The translations under genes were made by a program, and so were the position numbers. A DNA stretch of 41,018 nucleotides from a virus. Below the pieces are notes generated by a model. The model saw only the letters and a list, made by a program, of their open reading frames with translations. It searched no databases and was not told the DNA's origin. Where the stretch lies: positions 1 through 41,018 of the IMG/VR virus record IMGVR_UViG_3300020154_000131. One strand, 5' to 3'. Positions 7,223 through 13,772 of the stretch are shown piece after piece (position 1 is the first letter of the stretch; every line of letters starts with the position of its first letter).

Positions 7223-7387
7223 ATGATCCGTCCGCATAACGAACTGCTGAAACACGCCCGCCGCCGCGCCAGCCTGGATCTGTTCCTTGACCGCTGCACG
7301 GGCCTTTTCGACACCCTGCAAGCCAAGCGCCGTTCGATCGCGCGCCGCCGCACCGCCCGCGACCTGGACACCAAGGGGGTTCTGTGA
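7223..7387 (+). CDS. Small arginine-rich early protein (54 residues)
   Basis: An ATG 2 nt after the previous stop, with AGGAG at 7210-7214. The product (MIRPHNELLKHARRRASLDLF ... RRRTARDLDTKGVL) is strongly basic and probably all-helical. The stop overlaps the next gene. Its packing in the operon supports expression. The charge suggests nucleic-acid contact, which is inference only. Confidence 0.55.
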   Translation: MIRPHNELLKHARRRASLDLFLDRCTGLFDTLQAKRRSIARRRTARDLDTKGVL

Positions 7388-7704
7388 TGCCCAACGAACA
7401 GAACCCCGGCCTGGTCGCCCAAGTGGCCGAAAAGCTGATCGCCATGGGCTTCGTGATCGTGACCGCGCGCTTCGGCGATGCGCCCTGCATCACGGTGCTG
7501 GCCACGAAGGCGACTTGGCAACTGGCTTCGCACTACAAGGGCCAAGGCCATGACGGGCGCGGCCATTACTTCACCTATGCCGCGAACGTGGACGGCGTCG
7601 AGGTCGTCTGGCATCGGGCCATGGTCGCGCCGGCCATGAATCCGCGCCGCCGCTGGCAAGCCCGACGGCCCAAGCGCCCAATCGCGTATCGCGCGCTGCA
7701 CTAA
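7387..7704 (+). CDS. Early protein, unknown (105 residues)
   Basis: The ATG at 7387 overlaps the previous stop by one base; a GTG at 7384 would add one residue. The sequence (LVAQVAEKLIAMGFVIVTARFGDAPCITVLATKATWQLASHYKGQG) looks like a compact alpha/beta domain, with a basic tail (RRRWQARRPKRPI). I do not recognise the family. It is the last gene before a strong hairpin at 7714-7740. Confidence 0.6.
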   Translation: MPNEQNPGLVAQVAEKLIAMGFVIVTARFGDAPCITVLATKATWQLASHYKGQGHDGRGHYFTYAANVDGVEVVWHRAMVAPAMNPRRRWQARRPKRPIAYRALH

Positions 7705-7713
7705 AACCCAACC

Positions 7714-7740
7714 CGCCCATGCCACCCTCCGGCATGGGCG
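7714..7740. other. Perfect 10-bp hairpin inside the early operon
   Basis: CGCCCATGCC (7714-7723) and GGCATGGGCG (7731-7740) form a perfect 10-bp stem with a 7-nt loop. No T-run follows, so it is not a standard rho-independent terminator. It lies between two early genes and could be an RNA-processing or attenuation site, or protect the upstream message from 3' decay. Confidence 0.6.
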
Positions 7741-7768
7741 CTATGAAGCTTTGAATTTAGGTAACACC

Positions 7769-8404
7769 ATGAGCACAAATCCTCTGAAAAATCCCTTCCC
7801 CATCCCTGACGGCTACCGCGCCGATTCGTTCGGCCGCCTGGTGCCGGTCTCTGCCATCAAACCTCTTGATCTGCTGCGCGACGACACCGTTACCCGCATC
7901 ATCTGGAATGCCCAGATCATGCAGGAGCAAATGCGCCTGTTCAAAAACAAAGCGCTGGCCGATATCGCCGCCTTTCTTGAGATTGCCGCCGACCAATACA
8001 ACACCAAGCTGGGCGGCAAAAAGGGCAATCTGTCGCTGGTCAGCTATGACGGCAAATACAAGGTGCTGCTGGCCGTCAGCGACAGCCTGAACTTTGACGA
8101 GCGCCTGCACATCGCCAAGCAATTGATCGACGAGTGTATTCATGAATGGACGGCGGACAGCAACGCCAACATCAAGGCCCTGGTCGAGCACGCTTTCCAG
8201 ACCGACAAGCAGGGCAACATCAACACGGCCCGCATTTTCGGCCTCATGCGGTTGAAAATCGAGGACGCGAAATGGCAGCAGGCCATGGAAGCCTTGAAAG
8301 ACAGCATCCAGATCACGGCCACCTCCCAGTATCTGCGCCTGTACGAGCGCGTCGGCGATACCGACAAGTATCAGCAGATCGCCATGGACATTGCGGGGCT
8401 ATAG
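7769..8404 (+). CDS. DUF3164 family early protein
   Basis: A 211-residue protein matching the DUF3164 family of Mu-like phages. It has the opening PDGYRADSFGRLVP, the long helical middle (ALADIAAFLEIAADQYNTKLGGKKGNLSLVSYDGKYKVLLAV) and LIDECIHEWTADSNANIKALVEHAFQTDKQGNINTARIFGL. The family is found next to early replication genes and its activity is unknown; the fold resembles a helical scaffold with a central sheet. A TTG at 7751 in frame would add six residues, but the ATG at 7769 begins the conserved part. Confidence 0.88.
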   Translation: MSTNPLKNPFPIPDGYRADSFGRLVPVSAIKPLDLLRDDTVTRIIWNAQIMQEQMRLFKNKALADIAAFLEIAADQYNTKLGGKKGNLSLVSYDGKYKVLLAVSDSLNFDERLHIAKQLIDECIHEWTADSNANIKALVEHAFQTDKQGNINTARIFGLMRLKIEDAKWQQAMEALKDSIQITATSQYLRLYERVGDTDKYQQIAMDIAGL

Positions 8405-8406
8405 TC

Positions 8407-8658
8407 ATGAGATTAACCCAAAAACAAAAAGCGCTCTTGAGCGAGCTGGCGGATGTCTACCCCACAGGCCAGGTTCTGGTCAGCGGGCGTTATTCCGATC
8501 ATTCATTGCGCACGGCCAAATCACTGGAAGAAAAAGGCTGGCTAACGCTGGAAGAAAGCCACGGGGATTTTTATGCCAGCTTCAGTTCTGACAACTATGC
8601 CGACTGGCATGAATTGATGGAATCAAGCGACCAGACGGAGGAATCCTTCAATGACTGA
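8407..8658 (+). CDS. Small winged-helix-like early protein (83 residues)
   Basis: Starts 2 nt after the DUF3164 stop and overlaps the next start by 8 nt. The sequence (KQKALLSELADVYPTGQVLVSGRYSDHSLRTAKSLEEKGWLTLEESHGDFYASFS) reads as a winged helix: two helices, then a recognition-like helix and a hairpin. The tail is acidic. It may bind DNA or interfere with a host regulator. The specific family is not recognised. Confidence 0.6.
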   Translation: MRLTQKQKALLSELADVYPTGQVLVSGRYSDHSLRTAKSLEEKGWLTLEESHGDFYASFSSDNYADWHELMESSDQTEESFND

Positions 8659-9151
8659 ACCCGCTATCGAAATGATCGACCGCAAGCGGATCGCCGAATT
8701 GGCAGGTGTCAAGCTTTTTAAAGTCGTACTGGCTGCTAGAATTCAGCAACTCGACATGCCGAAGCCCAAGGCAAAAAAAAGAAGCGGGATGCCGTACGAC
8801 CAAGCCGAAATTCTGGCATGGCTGGAAAAAACGCCGATCAAGGACATCTCTTTGACCTCGGAGCGATTCGCGGCCGAAATGGGCGTCAAGATAGCCCCGT
8901 CAAAAGAAGCCGGCCAGCGCCTGGACAACCGGCTGGCCGTCGATTTCATGCGCGGCCGCTATGCGACACCCTGGAGACAGTGGCTGCATAACCGCCGTCT
9001 GCGGAAAGCACGGGAAAACCGGCCCAAACGCCAGCGGGTGCACATTCACGAGGCGCCGAACGCGCCCGAGGCGCTCCGCGCGGACCTGGTCAGGCAAACA
9101 GGCGAAGAGCGCCAGACCCTCGCCGGCATGGCCGGACGTGCCTTTTACTAA
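8651..9151 (+). CDS. Early protein with AlpA-like N-terminus and basic linker
   Basis: A 166-residue protein. The N-terminus (IDRKRIAELAGVKLFKVVLAARIQQLDMPKPKAKKRSGMPYDQAEILAWLEK) resembles excisionase/AlpA-like winged-helix domains ending in the usual 'y...ei..Wl'. The middle has RLDNRLAVDFMRGRYATPWRQWL and a strongly basic stretch (HNRRLRKARENRPKRQR). DNA binding is likely. A role in regulation or in organising phage ends is possible but not demonstrated by anything in the sequence. Confidence 0.6.
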   Translation: MTEPAIEMIDRKRIAELAGVKLFKVVLAARIQQLDMPKPKAKKRSGMPYDQAEILAWLEKTPIKDISLTSERFAAEMGVKIAPSKEAGQRLDNRLAVDFMRGRYATPWRQWLHNRRLRKARENRPKRQRVHIHEAPNAPEALRADLVRQTGEERQTLAGMAGRAFY

Positions 9152-9214
9152 CCCTCCCTGCACGGGCGGCCCGATCGCGGCCGCCCGGACAGCAAAAACA
9201 ACAAGAGCAGACAC

Positions 9215-9679
9215 ATGGCTACAATCAGGAACAGAAACTATAAAAACCCCAAGCACGCCGCCCGCCGCCACGCCGCGATCGGCAAGATCCACATCGGCAA
9301 GCAGCAGCTGGGCCTCGATGACGAGACCTACCGTGCCATGCTGATGACCATAGGCGGCGTCAAGTCGGCCAAGGATCTGACGCCTGAAGGCATCAGCAAA
9401 GTGGTCGCGCACCTGGAGCGCGCCGGGGCCAACTTTACCAACCCCAAACGGGCCGGCCGCCGGCCGCATTCGATCGGTAGCGCCTCCGAACGCGCCGCGC
9501 AGTTGCGCAAGATCGAGGCGCTGCTGGCCGATGCCGGGCGGCCGTATGAGTACGCCGGCGCGATGGCAAAGCGCATGTATAAAAAGGATGCGCTGGAATT
9601 CTGCGATGGCAGCGAGCTGTCCGGGATCATCGCGGGACTGATGAAGAATGCCCAGCGCGAAGGGCGGGAGGCGAAATGA
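9215..9679 (+). CDS. gemA: GemA-like regulatory protein (Mu gp16 / DUF1018 family)
   Basis: A 154-residue protein with the DUF1018 signature: AAIGKIHIGKQQLGLDDETYRAMLMTIGGVKSAKDLTPEGISKVVAHLERAG near the N-terminus and a conserved KRMYKKDALEFCDGSELSGIIAGLMK block near the C-terminus. In Mu, GemA alters host gene expression and DNA supercoiling during lytic growth. It is placed late in the early operon, as in Mu. The start is preceded by a 63-nt gap without a strong Shine-Dalgarno (AACAAGAGC). Confidence 0.85.
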   Translation: MATIRNRNYKNPKHAARRHAAIGKIHIGKQQLGLDDETYRAMLMTIGGVKSAKDLTPEGISKVVAHLERAGANFTNPKRAGRRPHSIGSASERAAQLRKIEALLADAGRPYEYAGAMAKRMYKKDALEFCDGSELSGIIAGLMKNAQREGREAK

Positions 9680-9927
9680 ATACAGAACATGCCGGAAAAA
9701 AGGTCATCGTTAAAAAGAACCAGACGCGCATAGGCGGCGCAAAATACCCAGGAAGAACGGGCGTTGTCATAAGAGCCAACAGTTGCGATGCCAATTTGCT
9801 ACACGTCAAACTGGACCCGACAGCCAGCGCCAAAGAAACCGTAACAACCTTTTGGCTAAAAGAGCTTGAATTTGTTGACTCAGAAGAAGGGCCGGCCACC
9901 ATGGCGCAGGAGGCGGAAAGCGCATGA
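9676..9927 (+). CDS. Small early protein, KOW-like beta fold possible
   Basis: An 83-residue protein coupled to gemA by an ATGA overlap. VIVKKNQTRIGGAKYPGRTGVVIRANSCDANLLHVKLDP resembles a small beta-barrel (KOW/SH3-like) in which a glycine follows 'g..G.V'. The C-terminus is acidic. The fold is a guess and the function unknown. Confidence 0.6.
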   Translation: MNTEHAGKKVIVKKNQTRIGGAKYPGRTGVVIRANSCDANLLHVKLDPTASAKETVTTFWLKELEFVDSEEGPATMAQEAESA

Positions 9928-10055
9928 GCTTTTTAAATCTCTGTTTGCTGTTGGCGCTTGCCAGCCTGGTCATGGGGATCGGTTTCAAAAGCGACCGGTT
10001 TTATCTGATCGCGGCCTATTATGCCGGGCTGGGCATTATGGAGTTGATCCCATGA
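9924..10055 (+). CDS. Small single- or double-pass membrane protein (43 residues)
   Basis: The ATG overlaps the previous stop (GCATGA) and its own stop overlaps the next start. The product begins MSFLNLCLLLALASLVMGIGF, a clear transmembrane helix, followed by a polar turn (KSDR) and a second hydrophobic stretch (YLIAAYYAGLGIMELIP). A small inner-membrane protein made early could serve exclusion or host takeover; this is speculative. Confidence 0.55.
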   Translation: MSFLNLCLLLALASLVMGIGFKSDRFYLIAAYYAGLGIMELIP

Positions 10056-10483
10056 GCACGAACGCAATAATTTCACCCAAAAAACCACATGGCAGTGGCT
10101 GGATACAACTGCCCCCTCTTCCGCAATGGATAACAATGGGATTCGATGCCATTGCCTTTCGACATATGGATTCAGACCTATGCGTGATATCGGCCGTTGA
10201 AGTCGCAAAAGACGAACCAGGAGCCGAACATATTGGGCCAGAATACCATGTCAGCATTAGTAAGCGAGCTCAGCGATGCTCGTCTCAAGAAGCGAAATGG
10301 GTATTAAAACAGTTCAATATGGAAGATGCAGAAGAAGATAATCATGTCCCAAACGGAAAGGTTAGAAACTTCTGGAGGCCAGTGTCAGATCGTTTATCAG
10401 GCTATCAATGCCCATGCAAGGACAGCGAGCCGGCCATAACAGAGGATAAAGGCGACTATGTCTGGCGAGGGATTCCAAAATGA
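10052..10483 (+). CDS. Conserved phage protein, DUF7694-like
   Basis: A 143-residue protein. The frame is open upstream to 9866, but the ATG at 10052 is coupled to the previous stop. It carries the pattern IGPEYHVSISK ... WVLKQFNMEDAEEDNHVPNGKVRNFWRPV ... CPCKD ... KGDYVWRG, which I recognise from a family of uncharacterised phage proteins. The gene is noticeably more AT-rich than its neighbours and is probably a mosaic insertion. Confidence 0.65.
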   Translation: MSTNAIISPKKPHGSGWIQLPPLPQWITMGFDAIAFRHMDSDLCVISAVEVAKDEPGAEHIGPEYHVSISKRAQRCSSQEAKWVLKQFNMEDAEEDNHVPNGKVRNFWRPVSDRLSGYQCPCKDSEPAITEDKGDYVWRGIPK

Positions 10484-11055
10484 GCAAAAAACGCTTCATC
10501 CAGGCCGTCATTATCCGCAGCCTGCCGGAACTGCCGAAACTCCCCGCCGCGATCAAGTACGCCGAGGACCTGTGGGACGCCCTGACCCGGCACGGCTACG
10601 GCCAGCCGACCGAAGGCAAGCCGCAGACCGGCAAGGACTGGTACCGGGAATTGAGCGAGCGCCAGCGCAAATGGTTCGCGGCCTTCTGGAACGCCTTCGG
10701 GCACAAGCAAGGGCGCAACGAAGCCGCGATGCGCTGGCACCAGCTCGGCGAGCTGACCGACGAGCAATACCGGCAGATCGTCGAGGCCGCCAGGAAAGAG
10801 GCCGGCAAGCAACTGGCGCCCGGCCAGGTGCGCAAGATGGCCCAGGGCTGGCTGTTCGAAAAGCGCTATCTGGATTATGCGCCGGACGAGCGCGTTAAGC
10901 AGGGCGAGAAAAACCACGTTTTAACACGCCTGATGGGCGAACTTAACGGCATCAGGCAACTACACGCGGCCAGCGGCGACGAAGCCTTGCTGGCGCAGAT
11001 CAACAAGCTTGAAAAACAAATTAAAGAGGAGCGTAAATCGTATGAGCATAGCTAG
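10480..11055 (+). CDS. Conserved Mu-like phage protein, unknown, helical
   Basis: A 191-residue, strongly helical protein. Features are an aromatic-rich block (GKDWYRELSERQRKWFAAFWNAFGHKQGRNEAAMRWHQLG), a second helix bundle (YRQIVEAARKEAGKQLAPGQVRKMAQGWLFEKRYLDY) and a C-terminal coiled coil (INKLEKQIKEERKSYE). The GC-rich codon use matches the core genome of the phage rather than the AT-rich neighbours on both sides. It overlaps the next gene by 14 nt. Its role is unknown. Confidence 0.7.
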   Translation: MSKKRFIQAVIIRSLPELPKLPAAIKYAEDLWDALTRHGYGQPTEGKPQTGKDWYRELSERQRKWFAAFWNAFGHKQGRNEAAMRWHQLGELTDEQYRQIVEAARKEAGKQLAPGQVRKMAQGWLFEKRYLDYAPDERVKQGEKNHVLTRLMGELNGIRQLHAASGDEALLAQINKLEKQIKEERKSYEHS

Positions 11056-11461
11056 ACCGATAGTTACCAAAGAAATGATCCTGGAAGCTGCAAAGCTGAT
11101 CGCCAATAAGCTTGATGACGCCGATGCGGATACAATCGCCGAGTATTACAGGCATCACATGGACGGATACGAGTTAGCGAGAGAGCTTGATAAATGGTGT
11201 GGGTGGGATTTAACCATGAGGGATGTTGAGGAGCTGGACGGCATGAGCAGTATTGTTGATGACTTGCACAGACAAGCCGAGGACCGCTGGTTCAAGGATA
11301 ACAACATTCAGGCACCACTGCCTATCGGCAGCAAGATCAAGCAAGGCGTCATTGAAGGCATCTGTCAATACACGGCGGCCAGGTATCTAGTCAAAGAAAA
11401 CGGATGCACCAAGAAAGACCGCTTTCTGCTAATAAGGTTCGAGGATGCGGTAGCCGAATAG
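11042..11461 (+). CDS. Last gene of the early operon, unknown (139 residues)
   Basis: Starts at an ATG preceded by GAGGAG (11026-11031). The product is acidic and helical at the N-terminus (MILEAAKLIANKLDDADADTIAEYYRHHMDGYELARELDKWCGWDLTMRDVEELD). It ends in a beta-rich piece (IGSKIKQGVIEGICQYTAARYLVKENGCTKKDRFLLIRFEDA). Family not recognised. More AT-rich than the gene before it, consistent with a moron-type insertion just before the terminator. Confidence 0.65.
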   Translation: MSIARPIVTKEMILEAAKLIANKLDDADADTIAEYYRHHMDGYELARELDKWCGWDLTMRDVEELDGMSSIVDDLHRQAEDRWFKDNNIQAPLPIGSKIKQGVIEGICQYTAARYLVKENGCTKKDRFLLIRFEDAVAE

Positions 11462-11477
11462 CCTGCCATTCGTTAAC

Positions 11478-11503
11478 AAGGCCCCGCCAGTCGGGGCTTT
11501 TTT
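11478..11503 (+). terminator. Rho-independent terminator of the early operon
   Basis: GCCCCG (11481-11486) pairs with CGGGGC (11492-11497) around a 5-nt loop, extended by AAG/TTT pairing and followed by six T. It separates the early operon from the mor gene. Confidence 0.9.
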
Positions 11504-11507
11504 GTGC

Positions 11508-11574
11508 CTTATAATAAACCAATAGTTTATAATACAAGACTTTATAAACTCATACGCCAGCTCAGGAGACCGTC
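11508..11574 (+). promoter_or_regulatory. Middle promoter region of the mor gene
   Basis: This AT-rich stretch has two TATAAT hexamers (11510-11515 and 11528-11533). It also has an 8-bp inverted repeat, GTTTATAA (11525-11532) and TTATAAAC (11542-11549), downstream of the second. No good -35 is present, so the promoter may need an activator or early phage factor. AGGAG at 11564-11568 is the ribosome binding site of mor. Confidence 0.55.
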
Positions 11575-11931
11575 ATGACCGCATCCCTTGACCAATTCCC
11601 CGACCATTACCCTGAAATCCTAGCTGATTTGCAAGCCATCGTCACGTCCAGCCTGACCGCTGCCGGCATCGACGCGGCCCAATCCAGCCAGGTCGCGCAC
11701 CAGGCCGCCGAGAAGATCAGGAAGAGCTGGGGCGGCCAGATGGTTTACATCGCCAAGGGCAAGGACTACGAATTGTCCCAGCGCGATCTGGAAATCTGGG
11801 AGAAGTTCACCGGCCGCAATCACAGCCAGCTGTGCCGGGAATACGGCATCAGCCTGCAATGGCTGTACAAGATCATCAACCACCAGCGCGCCGAAGACGT
11901 CAAGCGCCGGCAGAACGACCTGTTTGCGTGA
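11575..11931 (+). CDS. mor: Mor/C-type late transcription activator
   Basis: A 118-residue member of the Mor transcription activator family (Mu Mor and C). It has a helical dimerisation region, the characteristic beta-strand linker GGQMVYIAKGKDYELSQRDLEIWEKF, and a C-terminal helix-turn-helix (NHSQLCREYGISLQWLYKIINHQR). In Mu, Mor activates the middle promoter for C, and C activates the late promoters. Only one such gene is seen here, so it probably does both jobs. The 49-bp elements at 11941-11989 and 21004-21052 are its likely targets. Confidence 0.92.
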   Translation: MTASLDQFPDHYPEILADLQAIVTSSLTAAGIDAAQSSQVAHQAAEKIRKSWGGQMVYIAKGKDYELSQRDLEIWEKFTGRNHSQLCREYGISLQWLYKIINHQRAEDVKRRQNDLFA

Positions 11932-11940
11932 TCGCACTAA

Positions 11941-11989
11941 CTAAACTGCTTTAATTCCAACCCCGCCCAGCGCCGCCTACACTGGCGGC
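11941..11989 (+). promoter_or_regulatory. Late promoter of the lysis/head operon (copy 1)
   Basis: This 49-bp block aligns without gaps to 21004-21052, with only about 11 differences, in front of the other late operon. Both end with GCCGCCTAxACTGGCGGC immediately before the ATG. TACACT (11978-11983) is a -10-like hexamer ending 6 nt before the start codon. No -35 or Shine-Dalgarno is visible. The conserved upstream part is the probable Mor binding site. Confidence 0.75.
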
Positions 11990-12550
11990 ATGAACACAAA
12001 CAACCCGACCACCGTTACCGCCGCCTGCCTCGATCTGATCAAAAACTCAGAAAGCCTGCGCCTGCGCGCTTATCTCTGCCCCGCCAACCGCCTGACCATC
12101 GGCTACGGCCATGTGCTGATGCCGGCCTGGGACGCCAAGCTGTTCCGAGGCATCACGGCCGAGGCGCTGGCCCGCATGATCACCGAGAGCAAGCGCAGCC
12201 GGATCGTCAGCCGCGAGACCCAGTCGCGCCTGCGCATCACGGAGGACCAGGCCGATTACCTGCTGCAGCGCGACGTGGCCCAGACCGCCCTGTTCCTGCG
12301 CTCCGTGACACCGGTCGCGCTCAGTCAAAACCAGTTCGACGCGCTGGTCTCGTTCATTTTCAACGTCGGCCAGGGCAATTACGCCGAATCCACCCTGCGC
12401 AAGAAACTGCACGCTGGCGATTACGCCGGCGCCGGCGCCGAATTCGACCGCTGGGTCTACGGCACCGTGAACGGCAAAAAACAGAAGCTGAACGGCCTAA
12501 TCACCCGCCGCGCCGCCGAGCGCGCTTTGTTTGAAGGAAACCATCAATGA
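11990..12550 (+). CDS. Endolysin, T4-type lysozyme (glycoside hydrolase 24)
   Basis: A 186-residue muramidase cutting peptidoglycan at the end of infection. The catalytic stretch aligns with T4 lysozyme Glu11-Asp20-Thr26 with identical spacing: Glu21 (NSESLRL), Cys30 (AYLCPAN) and Thr36 (LTIGYGH). The aspartate is replaced by cysteine, a substitution known to be tolerated in T4 lysozyme (D20C). Later family motifs are present (QNQFDALVSFIFNVGQGNY, STLRKKL, GLITRRAAERALF). There is no signal peptide or anchor, so release through a holin is expected. It is the first gene behind late promoter copy 1. Confidence 0.94.
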   Translation: MNTNNPTTVTAACLDLIKNSESLRLRAYLCPANRLTIGYGHVLMPAWDAKLFRGITAEALARMITESKRSRIVSRETQSRLRITEDQADYLLQRDVAQTALFLRSVTPVALSQNQFDALVSFIFNVGQGNYAESTLRKKLHAGDYAGAGAEFDRWVYGTVNGKKQKLNGLITRRAAERALFEGNHQ

Positions 12551-12753
12551 CTCCCGAAGTAAAACAACTGCTGTCCCGACACGCCGAACTGCTCGAACAA
12601 CTCAAAGCCGAGCATCGAAAAATGAACGCCTCCGCAGAACGCCAAGATGAAATCTGCGCCGAAGGCCGCGCCGTGCAGTTCCAGCTACTGCTGCACATGC
12701 CGTGCCGCGCCTTCTTCAGATACTTCAACATCAACCGGGAGGCGGCGTTATGA
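12547..12753 (+). CDS. Small helical protein in the lysis cassette, unknown
   Basis: A 68-residue protein coupled to the lysozyme gene by an ATGA overlap. The first half is a charged helix (VKQLLSRHAELLEQLKAEHRKMNASAERQDEI). The second half is amphipathic (AVQFQLLLHMPCRAFFRYFNI). No clean transmembrane segment is present, so a holin role is not supported. Function unknown. Confidence 0.6.
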   Translation: MTPEVKQLLSRHAELLEQLKAEHRKMNASAERQDEICAEGRAVQFQLLLHMPCRAFFRYFNINREAAL

Positions 12754-12929
12754 GCTGGGTCACGAAAACGGCAGGATGGATTGCCATTATCTTCGGTTTG
12801 GCTGGGTTCGCCATGGACCTGTTCGACGCGGATGCCGCCGCTGTGCTTGTGACCAACGGCTTGGGCTACATCGGCATCGATCGCAAATTCAAGCGCGCGG
12901 GCTGGAACGGCCATGGAGATAAGCCATGA
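12750..12929 (+). CDS. Small membrane protein, holin candidate
   Basis: A 59-residue protein with one clear transmembrane helix (WIAIIFGLAGFAMDLF) and a second moderately hydrophobic stretch (AAAVLVTNGLGYIGI), ending in a basic tail (KFKRAGWNGHG). Its position between lysozyme and spanins, size and charge pattern fit a holin or holin-like protein. Sequence alone does not prove it. It overlaps both neighbours by 4 nt. Confidence 0.6.
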   Translation: MSWVTKTAGWIAIIFGLAGFAMDLFDADAAAVLVTNGLGYIGIDRKFKRAGWNGHGDKP

Positions 12930-13051
12930 TGTTGAGCTGGAGGCAAGTATTTCTTCTTTTTAACTGTTCCCCTGCGGTTGGCTCCGTACCGGTAATGCCT
13001 CGCCACAAAACTAAGCGCCGCCGCAGCCGCTTTGAAGTTAGGGGGCATTGA
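12926..13051 (+). CDS. Tiny basic protein, uncertain (41 residues)
   Basis: A 41-codon frame whose ATG overlaps the previous stop and whose stop overlaps the next ATG. It has a short hydrophobic N-terminus (WRQVFLLFNC) and a very basic C-terminus (RHKTKRRRSRFEVRG). The packing favours translation, but it may be a linker that couples the spanin gene to the upstream message. Confidence 0.4.
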   Translation: MMLSWRQVFLLFNCSPAVGSVPVMPRHKTKRRRSRFEVRGH

Positions 13052-13401
13052 TGCTTGCGACCATCGTTCTATGCATCGGCCCGGCCCTGGCCGCGCTGAT
13101 CGTGATTGTCAGCTTTTTTATCAACCGCCGCCGCAAGCAGCGCCTGGCGCAAATCACCGGCGCCATGCAGGCCGCCGCTGCCGCCCATCGAAACATCAAA
13201 CGGCGTCAAATGCTCGACGCCGAACTGGAACAACTCCATGAACAACACCGCAAGGAGACGCTCGATGCCCAAACGCCTGATCCTGCCCGCGCTGATTTTG
13301 ACAATGACTGGCTGCCAGAGCCCCGCCCCGGCACCGGCCGGGGTTCTGCCGCCGATGCCCCTGCCCGCACGCCCGGTGCTGCCGTCGATCGCGGGCACTG
13401 A
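13051..13401 (+). CDS. i-spanin (Rz-like inner-membrane lysis subunit)
   Basis: A 116-residue protein with an N-terminal transmembrane anchor (MLATIVLCIGPALAALIVIVSFFI), a basic stop-transfer (NRRRKQR) and a periplasmic helical segment (RRQMLDAELEQLHEQHRKE). This is the layout of Rz-type i-spanins, which join an outer-membrane partner to fuse the two membranes. The start at 13051 follows AGGGGG. The o-spanin gene begins inside it in the +1 frame at 13265, the arrangement usual for Rz/Rz1 pairs. The last third is compositionally odd because it is read across the o-spanin gene. Confidence 0.75.
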   Translation: MLATIVLCIGPALAALIVIVSFFINRRRKQRLAQITGAMQAAAAAHRNIKRRQMLDAELEQLHEQHRKETLDAQTPDPARADFDNDWLPEPRPGTGRGSAADAPARTPGAAVDRGH

Positions 13402-13555
13402 GCTGGCCTGCCTGAGCGACGGCGTTTACCAGCGCCTGGCCGAGCGCCAGCGCAGGCTGCGCCAATACGCCGAAACCCTGGAAACCATTATTCGATCAAC
13501 AAGGGACGACCATGAAAGGACTGGAACCGCTGCTCAACCCGCAGCACATGAATGA
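13265..13555 (+). CDS. o-spanin (Rz1-like outer-membrane lipoprotein)
   Basis: A 96-residue lipoprotein with its own AAGGAG (13253-13258), starting within the i-spanin gene in another frame and running 154 nt past its stop. The signal peptide MPKRLILPALILTMTGC ends in a lipobox-like MTGC, and the mature part starts proline-rich (QSPAPAPAGVLPPMPLPARP), as in Rz1 proteins. It should sit in the outer membrane and contact the i-spanin. A longer in-frame open stretch upstream of 13265 is a shadow of the i-spanin frame. Confidence 0.8.
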   Translation: MPKRLILPALILTMTGCQSPAPAPAGVLPPMPLPARPVLPSIAGTELACLSDGVYQRLAERQRRLRQYAETLETIIRSTRDDHERTGTAAQPAAHE

Positions 13556-13772
13556 TGACGAGAAAATCGGCCATGCCGAGCAATTTCATACTGATCTGCC
13601 GCTGTTGCAACACCGACAGCGGCAGGCATTCAACCTGAAAAACTACTCGCTCACGCATTGCGAAACCTGCGGCAACGAAATCCCGCAAGCGCGCCGGCAA
13701 TCGATCCCAGGCGTCACGCTGTGCGTGAATTGCAAAAGCGCCGAGGAACGCCTGGAGAGACTGGGGCGATGA
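13512..13772 (+). CDS. TraR/DksA-type C4 zinc-finger protein
   Basis: An 86-residue protein with a C4 zinc finger in its C-terminal half (CETCGNEIPQARRQSIPG ... LCVNCKSAEERLE), the pattern of TraR/DksA-like proteins. TraR-type proteins enter the RNA polymerase secondary channel and alter promoter choice. The short form here lacks the long coiled coil of DksA. Such genes are common in late regions of Mu-like and P2-like phages. It overlaps the o-spanin end by 44 nt and has AAGGGA before the ATG. Confidence 0.88.
   Translation: MKGLEPLLNPQHMNDDEKIGHAEQFHTDLPLLQHRQRQAFNLKNYSLTHCETCGNEIPQARRQSIPGVTLCVNCKSAEERLERLGR

Noticed and set aside
7769-8404. Gam-like host nuclease inhibitor
   Set aside because: The protein matches DUF3164, not the Gam family, and no other early gene resembles Gam.
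12547-12753. Holin
   Set aside because: The 68-residue product has no convincing transmembrane helix; the next gene (12750-12929) is a better candidate.
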